Of a DNA stretch of 64,000 nucleotides, positions 49,707 through 62,000 are shown in pieces. Within the stretch, counting starts at the first letter, position 1. Each line of letters opens with the position of its first letter. The notes below the pieces were generated by a model that saw only the letters and a program-made list of their open reading frames with translations, was not told the origin of the DNA and did no database searches. The stretch comes from Azolla caroliniana (Eukaryota; Polypodiophyta): contig JBHGNT010000003.1 of the NCBI GenBank assembly GCA_043228905.1, positions 12,586,001 to 12,650,000 of the forward strand, written 5' to 3'. Position numbers and translations under genes: made by a program.

Positions 49707-49995
49707 TGTCGAGCGGACAAGCTCAACCAGATCCATATTGGCTGAATAAGCCAAAGCCAGATCGGAGTCCGGAATGAAGAACAAGATTGGTGTCCGGAAC
49801 TAGGAGCCAGTCGGAGAGCCAGATCGTAATCCAAATCATATTGTAACCGATAGGCCGTTAGAGGTCTAAAACCCTAGCGTAGTACATAGGCATATTTTTG
49901 GAAGTCAATGTCTGATGCTTTGTACGAGCAATAAAGTACTTTTTAGTACTTTAGTTGGTCCTTTAAGGACTTGTATAAATTGTGATGTAAAGCAC
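49707..49995 (+). repeat. 3' LTR of copia F1, truncated
   Basis: Starts TGTCGAGCGGACAAGC after the polypurine tract and loses similarity near AAAGCACAGTTGTATG, where copia F2 RT sequence begins. The TATA-like TTGTATAAATTGTG near 49972 is kept. Confidence 0.75.
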
Positions 49996-50004
49996 AGTTG
50001 TATG

Positions 50005-51390
50005 CTCTTCAAGTTTGGTATGACGGAGTGCAAATCCATCTCAACTCCTCTGGATAGGAATGTGAAGCTTCACCTTGACTCTGAAATGACATGGGATTTG
50101 AAACGGTTTCGACAGATAGTTAGAAGCCTTATCTACTTGACCATCACCCGACCGAACCTCAGCTATCCGGTCGGCCTAATTAGTCAATTCATGGCGCATC
50201 CGACCGTGGAGCACCTTCCGTGCGTGCAATGAATAGGTAGGTATGTCAACGACACTAAGGACAGGGGGTTGCTATATCAGGCCAGAAACACCAGACAGTT
50301 TGTTGGTTACACGAATGCCAATTGGGCCAGAAATGCCATCGATCGCAGGTCAACATCTGGATTCGCATTTTCACTTGGAAGTGTCGTGGTCGCCTGGAGC
50401 AACAAAAAGCAACCGACTGTAGCAGTATCGAGCACCGACGCTGAGTATAGAGCAGTGATTATCACAACATGTGAGGCCATTTGGTTCAAATGGTTATTGA
50501 AGGATCTGTGAGTGGAGGTGTCCGACCCAACCACTATCTACTGCGACAACCTCAACAACATCCAACTTGTGAAGAACCCGGTCTTCCACGCCCTGACAAA
50601 GAAAATTGAAGTGCTCTATCACTTTGTCCGTGAGCGAGTCCTCTCCGGTGAAGTCGAACTAGTGTGTGTTTTGAGTGATTGGTGGATTGCCGACATCTTC
50701 ACCAAACCCTTAGGACTTGACAAGTTGCGGCATTTTTCGGGCATGCTTGGTCTCCAACACCTCGATATGCCAAACCTGAGGGGGAGAGATAGAGCCAAAG
50801 GGAAGATGATGTCCGAAACGCCGAATCGGATGAGAATTTGATGTTAGATTGAATAAAGAAGTCAGAATGTTCAGATCGTGGAGACTAGTCACACAAAAGC
50901 TAGAACCGGAGCTAACCGAGCCAAGGGACGGAAAAGCTGAGAAGAGCAAGAGAGGCGGCAGAGTCGAAAAGGACAGATCCAACCAAGAGAAGGCCAAGAA
51001 CAAGACATGGGAAGATGTGGTCAAGGGCATGAAGGAGGACGAATCGGAGACAACCGATTCGGACAAGAGTTGGAACGAATAAGAGATACCCGATTCAGTT
51101 GAGGAACTTGATTCAAAAGAGCTGAATTAGTTGAAGGCCAAGCGGACAAGGAGGCAGCCGAAGTCTACACCGACACCGACACAGAGGAGCCGACGGGTCG
51201 AGGGGCAGCAACACTGTGACAATGACGAAGCTGACTTGGGCCAAGGGAGCAGACAAGCCGACCGAGAAGGTCGTGGTGCACCGGACCAGACGGGTCGAGG
51301 AGCGCGAGCAAGGTGCAGGGACAGTAGGAGAAGCCTACAACATGTATCGGCGTAAACAGACACAATGATCCGACCTCAAGTTGAGCTTGA
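50005..51390 (+). pseudogene. Copia F2: RT end, RNase H and charged tail
   Basis: Plus-strand fragment of the D lineage joined directly to the F1 LTR: LFKFGMTECKSISTPLD, LIYLTITRPNLSYPVG, YTNANWARNAIDRRS, AVSSTDAEYRAV, IYCDNLNNIQLVKNPVF, VRERVLSGEVEL, then the charged tail (VVKGMKEDESETTDSDKSWNE). Several stops and one frameshift. It ends at the polypurine tract, where chromovirus G is inserted. The abrupt start suggests recombination between two related copies. Confidence 0.85.
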
Positions 51391-51393
51391 GGG

Positions 51394-51452
51394 TGTCGAG
51401 ACTCGCGGGTAGGAGATAGAGTGAGAGTGAGAGCGATAGTGAAAGAGAGAGG

Positions 51453-51483
<31 letters not shown>

Positions 51484-51907
51484 TGAGAGAGAGAGTGAGA
51501 GAGAGTGAGAGAGTGAGAGAGAGTGAGAGAGATAAGACTTGAAATAGAAATGAGATTATATTATGATGAAGCAAGATTACAATGAGTAGGCTAAGGGCTA
51601 AAGACTGGTGTTGAACCGAATGAGTTGAAATGAATGTATGGACACTTATTTATAGATCCTTATGGAGTATTGTGAATGTTCTAGAATATTTTAGATTTTT
51701 ATGATAAGAAATATAATCATGAAATATTAAAGGATGTTCTAGAATAATCTAGAATGTTCTAGAATATTCTAATATCTCGTAATAACTAAAAATATAATTA
51801 TTATAATCACACAACATATATGTTATTTCAATGGTTAAGGGTTCAACACATAGACCAAGAAGTCGTGGGTTCGATTCTTGATAAGCCAAAATGTTGTCTT
51901 TATGACA
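51394..51907 (-). repeat. 3' LTR of chromovirus G (514 bp)
   Basis: Inverted version of the B LTR; the plus strand starts TGTCGAGACTCGCGGG and ends TTGTCTTTATGACA. U5 is a GA-rich tract on the plus strand (51413-51535). The TATA box and the self-primer word are kept (TTGAACCGAAT at 51611-51621). Confidence 0.92.
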
Positions 51908-54900
51908 TTATCCCCCCTTTCGATGACGAGTTCCATGAGTCGGAAGACGAGTTCGGACTTGGTTTATGGGGATATTTGTTGTGAAATGCAACAACCATGT
52001 CGGAGGCATTAGCAAGATGCTCGGCAGGCTCCCATGTTCGATCATTAGGTGTATAACCTAACCAATCAACCGAATAATATAGTTTGTTGCGGATGATCTT
52101 GGAGTCGAGAATGGCAACAACCTCATATTCAGAGCCATTGGAAACTTCGATTAGAGGTGGGGGAGGTGTAAGATGACCTGGAATAGAGCTTGTTGTGTAG
52201 GAATCCAAAAGTGAAACATGGAAGACCGGGTGAAGACGCATATGAGGAGGGAGAGCAAGATGAAATGTCACATCATTGATCTTACCAGAGATCACATATG
52301 GGCCGAAATGTTGATAATCCAATTTGTAGCAAGGTCGGGTGGTTTTAATGCTACCTTGTAAGAGCCATACACGATCTCCTACTTGAAACGTAGTTTATGA
52401 ATCACGCCGATGACGATCACCAATCTTCTTTTGAGTGTTTTGGGCATCACATAAATGATGCAAAAGTATATCCTAAACTTCTTGGAGTCGAGTGAGCCAA
52501 TCTTCAGTAGCCAGGTTTTGCGGGAGTTCGGGATGTTCAAGCATTGTCCAACGAGGATGGTATCCAATGTTAGCAAAAAATGGGGAATATCCAGTAGAAG
52601 AATGTTCTGAGTTGTTGTAAGCAAATTCCGTCAAATGTAATAAATCCATCCAATCATCTTGTTGATAGTTGACAAAACAACGTAGATATTGTTCGACTGT
52701 TTGATTGGTGTGCTCACTTTGCCCATTAGTCTCTGGATGGTAGCCGGAAGGTTTACAAGAAGTATGTAAGAGTTTGAACATGTGCCGCCAAAATTTCGAG
52801 ATGAATTGGGGACCCCGATCACTGATAATATCATCCGGAAGACCACGATGACGAAACACCTCCCGCATGAGTAAATCGGTTTTCTCTTGACTAGTAATGG
52901 TCTTCGTGCATGGAAGGAAATGCGCCATCTTCGTAAAACGATCGACTACCGTGAGAATAGAGTCAAATCCCTTGGAAGGTGGAAGATCCGTAATAAAGTC
53001 CAAGGAAATAGATTTCCATGGGCTCTCCGGAATAGGCATTGGCTGTAATAGGCTATATGGATGATGTCGAGGCTTTTTTGATCGGCAACATGTATCACAA
53101 CTACGAACATAATCTGTAACAAAATGGCGAACCCGTGGTCACCAATATCGGTGAGAAATCAACTCAAAAGTCTTGTGGATGCCAAAATGTCCAGCCATTG
53201 GCATGTCATGACATTGTTGCACAACTTTGAGTCGAGAAGAACCGTTAGGCACATACAAGAGAGTTTGTCGAAAAAGCAAACCATCATGCCAATTGAACTG
53301 GGTGTAGTCTAGACGAGGATTTTGAGATTGGGAGCTGGAAGCACGATCTGGGATTGTTGAGAATCAAGCTCAACTTGGTCTAGTGTGTGAACTCACCTTG
53401 AGAGTGAATAGACACTCCAACGGTCAAGAGTCACCATTATGTCACCTCTTTGTATTCTAGCATTTAGTATGAGTCATAGAATCATATTCTATGACACATA
53501 ACTTATGAGCTTTCACATTCCCCATGCTCCATGATTCTTGTAGTTAATGAAGAGAGGGTGACTATATAAAGCACCCTCCTCCCACCTTGTATTGTGTTGA
53601 GTCTTTCTCCTTTGTGAAATACTTACTCTTGCGTATACTCTGTGTTTTACTCCTTGTCTCTCTCACTCACTCTCTCTCTCTCTCATACATACACACACAC
53701 ATACACAGTTCACACCTATTGCGCTACACAAGAATCATACCCGATTCTTTACAGGGATAATATGATTCAAAACCTCTTGGGCGAATGCATCGGTCGCAAT
53801 TTGCTCCCAAATGGAATCAAGAAGCCTTGAATCTCCCGGTGTGTTGATAGTATGTATTGCTATTACTCGTAGACGATCAGAACCTAAGAGGATTTTCTTT
53901 TGACTTTCAAATGCAGCCTCTCCTGGTTGAAGTTCCATATACAAACGTCGAGATAAAGCATCTGCTTTACCTTGTTGCATCCTAGGGCAATATAGAATTA
54001 CAAAATCAAAACGAGTCAAGAACTATGCCCAACGAGCTTGTCGACGATTCAAGACTCGAGCACTTTGGAAGTATGTTAGATTTTTGTGATCATTGTAGAC
54101 AATAATCTGTTGAGAAGAACCCTCCAAAAAATGACGTCATTGTGGAAAAGAATCCACAATGGCAAGAAGCTCTTTGTTGTGAATCTCATAGTTGATTTCT
54201 GCGGCTTCAAATTTCCGTGAGTGAAAAGCCATAGGGTGCAGTTCGCCATCTTCGCCAATCTGGGATAGTATGCTTCCGAGTGTGAAATCAGATGCATCAG
54301 CTTCAAGTATAAAGCACCTCATTGGATCAACATGCATTAAAATTGGTGCAGATGTAAACGCTTGCTTTAAACCCTCAAATGCAAAGTTCACATCTATACC
54401 CCTACAAATGGTTGATTCTTGCACGTTAGTTGAGTGAGGGGCAATACAATCTTTGAATAATCTTTGATAAACTTGTGATAAAAGTTTGCGAACCCCAAAA
54501 AACATTGTACATCTCGCACAAACTGTGGTGTTTGCCAATCCAAAATTGTTTGAACCTTTGATGGATCCATAGAGATGCCATTTGAAGAGACTATGTACCC
54601 CAAAAATTCCACTTGACATTGGTCGAAACTACACTTCTCCAATTTTGCATAGAGACCATACTCTCATAACCATTGCAAAACTTGGCGAACATGTATCTCA
54701 TGCTCCTCTTGAGTTTTTGAGTAGATCAAGATATCATCCAGGTAAACTATGATTAAGATATCAAGGAAGTCTCGAAAAATGTCATTTGCCATATGTTGGA
54801 AAATTGTTGGTGCATTCGTGAGACCAAATTGCATCACGGTATACTCAAAATGACCATAGCGAGTGCAGAACACGGTCTTCCATTCATTCCCAAGACGAAT

Positions 54901-55410
54901 TCGAACAAGGTTGTAGGCACCTCGAAGATCTAACTTTGTGAAATACTTTGCTCCATTGAGGCGTTCTAGAAGGCATGAGATCAATGGTAGAGCATATCGG
55001 TTTCTAATAGTCACTTTATTCAAGCCCCGATAATCCACGACCATACAAAGCGTACCATCTTTCTTCTTAACGAAAAAAATGAGTGCACCAACATGACATC
55101 TTGAATGTTGGATAAAACCATTTTCCAGGTTCTCATCGATATATTCTCGAAGAACCTCTAACTCCGTGGGTGAAAGGTTATAAATTGGCCCCCATGGAGA
55201 CTCTTTTCCTGGCTGCAAATCAATCGGGCAATCATATGGTCGATGCTCTGGTAATCTATTAGCCTTCACCTTATCGAACACATCGGAGAATTCTATGTAC
55301 TTCTTTGGTAATTGGACCCCCAATTCTTGGGAGCTAGATGAGGGAGTCGCTAAAACCGCAAACACCATCATGTCTTCCTTCCTTCCATCCTCTCATAACT
55401 GATGTATAGA
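51908..55410 (-). pseudogene. Chromovirus G pol pseudogene
   Basis: Minus-strand pol homologous to B from QELGVQLPKKYIEFSDV (RT side) to the chromodomain (YYSVDWLGYTPNDRTWEP, near 52000-52140). Contains RT with YLDDILIYS (54730), RNase H ([11 protein letters not shown]), integrase core (SLDFITDLPPSKG; SDRGPQFISKFW; HPETNGQSEHTNQT). Stops and frameshifts occur near 54120, 54400, 54650 and in integrase, and a solo LTR splits it at 53355. The protease and everything upstream are deleted. Confidence 0.92.
53355..53753 (+). repeat. Solo LTR (399 bp) inside chromovirus G
   Basis: TGTTGAGAATCAAGC ... CCGATTCTTTACA with perfect target duplication GGGAT (53350-53354 and 53754-53758) and TATA-like ACTATATAAAGCACC near 53562. 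Same LTR family as copia C. No internal sequence: the product of LTR-LTR recombination. Confidence 0.93.
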
Positions 55411-55421
55411 GTCTCGATAGT

Positions 55422-55720
55422 TTGAACCGAATGAGTTGAAATGAATGTATGGACACTTATTTATAGATCCTTATGGAGTATTCTAGAATGTTCTAGAATA
55501 TTTTAGATTTTTATGATAAGAAATATAATCATGAAATATTAAAGGATGTTCTAGAATAATCTAGAATGTTCTAGAATATTCTAATATCTCGTAATAACTA
55601 AAAATATAATTATTATAATCACACAACATATATGTTATTTCAATGGTTAAGGGTTCAACACATAGACCAAGAAGTCGTGGGTTCGATTCATGATAAGCCA
55701 AAAATGTTGTCTTCATGACA
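55422..55720 (-). repeat. 5' LTR remnant of chromovirus G (U3 only)
   Basis: Corresponds to 51611-51907 of the 3' LTR. At its R start it is joined, in inverted order, to a short piece of the U5 end plus primer site (GAGTCTCGATAGTTTGAACC at 55409-55428) and then to pol. Confidence 0.85.
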
Positions 55721-55730
55721 GACGGGGGGG

Positions 55731-55981
55731 AGCCGATTCGGATCGGCTGAATAAGCTAGAGAGGATCGGAGTCCAGAACAAAGAACCAGATTGGTGCATG
55801 TCAGTACATCTATCTGTCCTTTGAAGGACTTGTATAAAAGTGCTCCTGAGCACATTGTATATACAGAGTCATTTTGAAATTGAGTATGGTTCTGCTCTAA
55901 CTCTATCTCTCCTGTATACTGTGTTCTATTGTTATCCGACTATGGCGATTTTGTCTACACTTCCACACTTTCACTTTTACA
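55731..55981 (+). repeat. 3' LTR remnant of copia F2
   Basis: Shows GGATCGGCTGAATAAGC, GGACTTGTATAAAAGTGC (TATA) and TCTACACTTCC...TTTTACA, the layout of the D LTR, lacking its first bases because of the G insertion. It ends at 55981, where copia H sequence starts. Confidence 0.75.
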
Positions 55982-56049
55982 CTTTCCGACTCCCCCTCAT
56001 CAGTTAAGAGAATGTATTCTTGTTTTGGAAATCTAGGGGTGGGGGGAGG

Positions 56050-59000
56050 AGCGTTCTGCTTCTAAGGGGGTATCTCCTCCCTTGGTTCTGATTAGTCGGC
56101 TCTACATCGTTCTCTTTAGCTGGCTCCTCATCCCAGTCAAATTCGGATCCTTGTCCATGTCTAGCTTTGGGATGCCTTTCAGTTGGTCCGGCTCCTTGTC
56201 TAGATCTAGCCTCCAAATGTCCTCCGACCGATTTGGCTGGCCCAATGTGTTCTTCAGCTAACATTTGACATCTGGCAAGATGGTGCGTATCTCATCCGGC
56301 GGTTCTCTTCCGGTCAACAAGGAGGATGATCCCATCTTCTCCGTCTCCCAATCCACAATAGCCTTTTCTTCCATGAAGACTATGTACTGAGTCCTAATGA
56401 CCTAGTTCTCCTTCTCAGGGTCAACTTCCAGCTAGATGGTGCGTATCTCATCCGACTGTTCTCTTCCGGTCAACTGGGAGGATGATCCCATCTTCTCCAT
56501 CTCCCAGTCGGAAATAGCCTTTTCTTCCATGAAGACTATGTACCAGGTCTTGATGCCGTAGTTCTGCTTCTCAGGGGGTATCTCCTGCCTTGGTTCTGTT
56601 AGTAAGCTCTGCATCGTTCTCTTTTGCTGGCTCCTCATCCATGTTCGATTCGGATCCTTGTCCATGTCCGACTTCCGAGGCCTATCGGTTGGTCCAGCTC
56701 CATGTCTGGATTTGGCCTCCAAATGTCCTCCGACCGATTTGACCGGCCCAATGTGTTCTTCAGCTAACATTCGACTTCAAGCTGGATGGTGCGTATCTCA
56801 TCTCACTGTTCTCTTCTGGTTAACTAGGAGGTTGATCCCATCTTCTCCGTCTCCCAATCGTCATTAGCCTTTTCTTCCATGAAGACTATGTACCGGGTCC
56901 TGATGACCTAGTTCTGCTTCTTAGGGGGTATCTCATGCCTTAGTTCTGATTACTCAGCTCTCCATCATTCTCTTTTGCTGCCTACTAATCCTAGTCAGAT
57001 TCGGATCCTTGTCCATGTTCGGCTTTGGGATGCCTTGCGGTTGGTCCGACTCCTTGTCTCGATCTAGCCTCCAAATGTCCTCCGACCGAGTAGTTGGCCC
57101 AATGTGTTCTTCAGCTAACCTCCGACGTCCGCGTGGATGGTGCGTATCTCATCTGGTTGTTCTCTTCTGGTCAAATGGGAGGATGATCCCATCTTCTCCG
57201 TCTCCCAATCGGCAATAGCCTTTTCTTCCATAAAGACTATGTATCGGGTCCTGATGACCTAGTTTTGCTTCTCAGGAGGTATGTCCTGCCTTTGTTTTGA
57301 TTAGTAAGCTCTGCATCGTTCTCTTTTGCTGGCTCCTCATCCCAGTCCGATTAAGATCCTTGTCCATGTCCGGCTTTAGGATGCCTTTTGGGTGGTCCGA
57401 CTCCTTGTCTGTATCTGGCCTCCAAATGTCCTCCGACCAATTTGGCTGGCCCAATGTGTTCTTCGGCTAACATTCGACTTCTAGTTGGATGGTGCGTATC
57501 TCATCTCGCCGTTCTCTTCCGGTCCCCTAGGAGGATGATCCCATCTTCTCCGTCTCCCAATCTGCAATAGCCTTTTCTTTCATGAAGACTATGTACCGGG
57601 TCCTAATGACCTAGTTTTGCTTCTCAGGGGGTATCTCCTTCCTTGGTTCTGATTAGTCAGCTCTGCATCGTTCTATTTTGCTGGTTTCTCATCCAAGTCC
57701 GATTCGAATCCTTGTCCATGTCCATCTTCTGGATGCCTTTTGGTTGGTCCGTCTCCTTGTCTGGATCTGACCTGAAAATGTCCTTTGACTGATTTGGCTG
57801 GCCCAATGTGTTCTTCACCTAACATCCGACTTCTGGCTAGATGGTGTGTATCTCATCTAGCTGTTCTCTTTCGGTCAACTAGGACGATGATCCCATCTTC
57901 TCCGTCTCCCAATTGGCAATAACCTTTTCTTCCATGAAGACTATGTACCGGGTCCTGATGACCTTCTTGTCAATCAGGTCCCACAACAAGTAGCCAAATT
58001 CATCTTCATCTTCCATATCCGGCTCCCGAATGCTTTTCGGTTTGTCCGGGTCCTTGTATAGATCTGGCCTCCAAATGTCTTCCGACCAATTTGGCTGGCC
58101 CAATGTATTCTTCATCTATAATTCGAGTTCCAGCTGGATGGTGCCTATCTCATCCGGTTGTTCTCTTTCGGTCAATGAGGAGGATGATCTCATCTTCTCC
58201 GTCTCCCAATCGCCAATAGCCCTTTCTTCCATAAAGACTATGTACCGCGTCCTAATGACCTAGTTCTACTTCTCAGGGGGGCATTTTGCTTCTCAGGGGG
58301 TATCTCTTGCCTTGGTTCTGATTAGTAACCTCTACATCATTCCCTTTTGCTGGCTCCTAATCCGAGTCTAATATGGATCCTTGTCGATATCCGTCTTCCG
58401 GTTGGTCCAACCCCTTGTTTGGATCTGGCCTCCAAATGTCCTCCGACCGATTTGGCTGGCCGAATGTGTTCTTCAGCTAACATTCAACTTCTAGCTGGAT
58501 GGTGCATATCTCATCCGGTCAACAAGGAGGATGATCCTATCTTCTCCATCTCCCAATCGACAATAGACTTTTGTTCCAGGAAGACTATCTACCGGATTCT
58601 GATGACCTAGTTCGGCTTCTTAGGGGGTATCTCCTACCTTGGTTCTGATTAGTGGGCTCTGCATCATTCTCTTTTTCTAGCTCCTCATCCATGTCTGATT
58701 CGGATCCTTGTCCATGTCTACCTTCGGGATGCCTAGCGATTGGTTCAGCTCCTTGTCTCGATCTAAGCTCCAAATGTTCTCTGACCAATTAGTTAGCCCA
58801 ATGTGTTCTTCAGTAAACATCCGACTTCCACTTGGATGGTGTGTACCTCATCCTCTTGTTCTCTTCCCATCTTCTTCGTCTCCCAATCGCCGATAGCCTT
58901 TTCTTCCATGAAGACTATGTACCGGGTCCTGATGACCTAGTTCTGCTTCTCAGGGCGTATCTCCTGCCTTGGTTTTGATTAGTTGGCACTACATCGTTCT

Positions 59001-62000
59001 GTTTTGATGGCTCCTCATCCGAGTCTAATTCGGATCCTTGGAGATGTCCCTCTTCCGGGTGTCTCTTGGTTGGTCCGCTCCTTGTCTGAATATGACCTCC
59101 AAATGTCCTTCGACCGATTTGGCTTGCCCAATGTGTTCTTCAACTAACATTCAACTTCCGGTTGGATGGTGCATATCTCATCCGCTTGTTTTGTTTCGAT
59201 CAACTAGGAGGATGATCCCATCTTCTCCGTCTCCCAATCGATAATAACCTTTTTTTCCATGAAGACTATGTATCGGGTCCTGATGACCTAGTTTTGCTTC
59301 TCAGGGGGGTATCTCCTGCCTTGGTTCTGATTACTTGTCTCTCCATTATTCTCTTTTGATGGCTTCTCATCAGAGTCAGATTTGGATCCTTGTCCATGTC
59401 TGGCTTTGGGATGCCTTGCGGTCGGTCCGACTCCTTGTCTCGATCTAGCCTTCAAATGTCCTCCGACCGATTAGTGGGCCCAATGTGTTCTTCAGCTAAC
59501 ATCCGACGTCCGGCTAGATGGTGCGTATCTCATCCGGTTGTTCTGTTCCAGTCAAATAGGAGGATGATCCCATTATCTCCATCTCCCAATCGACAATACC
59601 CTCTTCTTCCATGAAGAGTATGTCTTGGGTCCTGATGACCTAGTTCTGCTTCTTAGGGGGTATCTCCTTCCTTGGTTTAGATTAGTCGGCTCTCCATCAT
59701 TCTCTTTTGCAGGCTCGTAATCCGAGTCTGATTCGGATCCTTGTCTATGTCCGGCTTTGGGATGCCTTGTAGTTGGTCCAGCTCCTTGTCTCGATCTGGC
59801 CTCCAAATGTCCTCGAACTGATAAATTAGCCCAATGTGTTCTTCAGCTAACATCTGATTTCCGACTTGATGGTGCGTATCTCATCCGATTGTTCTCTTCT
59901 GATCAACTAGGAGGATTATCCCATCTTCTTCGTCTCCCAATCGACAATAGCCTTTTCTTCCATGAAGACTATGTATCGGGTCTTGATGACCTAGTTCTGC
60001 TTCTCAGGGGGTATCTCCTGCATTGGTTTTGATTAGTTGGCTCTACATCGTTTTGTTTTGTTGGCTCCTCATTTGAGTCCGATTCGGATCCTTGTCCATG
60101 TCTGACTTCGGGATACCTTTCGGGTGGTCCATCTCCTTGTCTGGATCTGGCCTCCAAATGTCCTTCGACCGATTTGGCTGGCCCAATGTGTTCTTCAGGT
60201 AACATCCGACTTTCGGTTGGATGGTGCGTATCTCATTTGGCTGTTCTCTTCCGGTCAACTAGGAGGATGATCCCATCTTCTCTGTTTCCCAATCGGCAAT
60301 AGCCTTTTCTTCCATGAAGACTATGTACCGGTTCCTGATGACCTAGTTCTGCTTCTCAAGGGGATATCTCCTGCCTTGGTTCTGATTAGTCGGCTCTGCA
60401 TCATTCTCTTTTGCTGGCTTTTCATCGGAGTCTGATTCAAGTCCTTGTCTTTGTCCGGCTTCGGGATGCCTTGCAGTTGCTCCGGCTCCATTTCTTGATC
60501 TGAGCTCCAAATGTCCTCCGACTGATTAGTTAGCCCAATGTGTTTGTTGAGGGATGGGGGGTTCAGCCAAGAACGGCTCCACCCCCTTCCTAAGGGGGTT
60601 GAGCGTGAAGAAACTAGAGAGAAAGGGAAAGAGAGAGAGACAAAACAATGTTGAGAGGAAAACTAGTGTTCTCATTCCGGTCAACTAGGAGGATGATTCT
60701 ATCTTCTCCGTCTCCCAATCGACAATAGCCTTTTCTTCCATGAAGACTATGTATCAGGTCCTGATTACCTAGTTCTGCTTCTCAGGGGCGTTCTACCTCT
60801 CAGGGGGTATCTCCTGCATTGGTTCTGATTAGCCAAATTCATCTTCATATTTGATGTCCATCTTCCGGATGCCTTTCGGTTGGTCCGGCTCCTTGTCTAG
60901 ATCTGGCCTCTAAATGTCTTCCGACTGATATGGCTAGCCCAATGTGTTCTTCATCTAACATTCGACTTCCGGCTGAATGGTGCTTATCTCATCCGGTTGT
61001 TCTCTTCTAGTAAACTAGGATGATGATCCCATCTTCTCCGTCTCCCAATTGACAATAATGTTTTCTTCCATGAAGACTATGTACTGGGTCCCGATGACCT
61101 AGTTCTGCTTCTCAGGGGGCCACTCTGCTTCTCAGGGGGTATCTCCTGCCTTGGTTCTGATTAGTTGGCACTACATCGTTCTCTTTTGATGGCTCCTCAT
61201 CCGAGTCCGATTCGGATCCTTGGAGATGTCCCTCTTCCGGATGTCTTTCGGTTGGTCTACTCCATGTCTGGATCTGACCTCCAAATGTCCTCCGAACAAT
61301 TTGGCTGGCCCAATGTGTTCTTCAGCTAACATTTGACTTTCGGCTGGATGGTGCATATCTCATCTGGCTATTCTCTTTTGATCAACTAGGAGGATGATCC
61401 CATCTTCTTAGTTTCCCAATCAGTAATAGCCTTTTCTTCCATGAAGACTATGTATCGGGTCCTGATGACCTAGTTTTGCTTCTTAGGGGGTATCTCCGGC
61501 CTTGGTTCTGATTACTCGTCTTTGCATTATTCTCTTTTGATGGCTCCTCATCCGAGTTTGATTCGGATCCTTGTCCATGTCCTTCTTCGGGATGCATTGT
61601 AGTTGGTCCGGTTCCTTCTCTCGATCTGTCCTGCAAATGTCCTCCGACCGATTAGTTGGGCCAATGTGGTCTTCAGTTAACATCCGACTTCCAGGTGGAT
61701 GATGCGTATCTCATACGATTGTTCTCTTCCGGTCAACTAGGAGGATGATCCCATCTTCTTTGTCTCCCAATCGACAATAGCCTTTCTTCCATGAAGACTA
61801 TGTATTGAGTCCTAATGACCTAGTTCTGCATCTCAGGGGGGCGTTCTTCTTCTTAGGGGGTATTTGTTGCCTTGGTTCAGATTAGTCGGCTCTGCATCAT
61901 TCTCTTTTGATGGCTCGTTATTTGAGTCTGATTCGGATGCTTGTTTATGGTTGGCTTCGGGATGCCTTTCGGTTGGTCCGGCTCCTTGTTTAGATCTGGC

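Larger units (their letters stand above)
40785..49995 (+). mobile_element. Copia F1: 5'-truncated, decayed element, host of A
   Basis: Plus-strand copia of the D lineage. It begins within Gag (RHGYWSYVDG) with no 5' LTR, has an internal deletion of most of RT near 43370, is interrupted by copia A (43615-48952) within RNase H, resumes at 48958, and ends with polypurine tract and a 3' LTR truncated near 49995. Confidence 0.85.
51394..55720 (-). mobile_element. Chromovirus G: damaged copy of the B family
   Basis: A minus-strand Ty3/gypsy element with a full 3' LTR (51394-51907), polypurine tract, pol with stops, and a 5' LTR reduced to U3 (55422-55720). gag, protease, R-U5 and the primer site in its normal place are missing. 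Flanks GAGGG (51389-51393) and GACGG (55721-55725) are an imperfect target duplication. It is inserted at the polypurine tract/LTR border of copia F2 and itself contains a solo LTR. Confidence 0.9.

Noticed and set aside
51335-51574. SL-repeat frame with LSLSLSLT runs on the minus strand
   Set aside because: It is the GA/CT microsatellite in the U5 part of the chromovirus G LTR.
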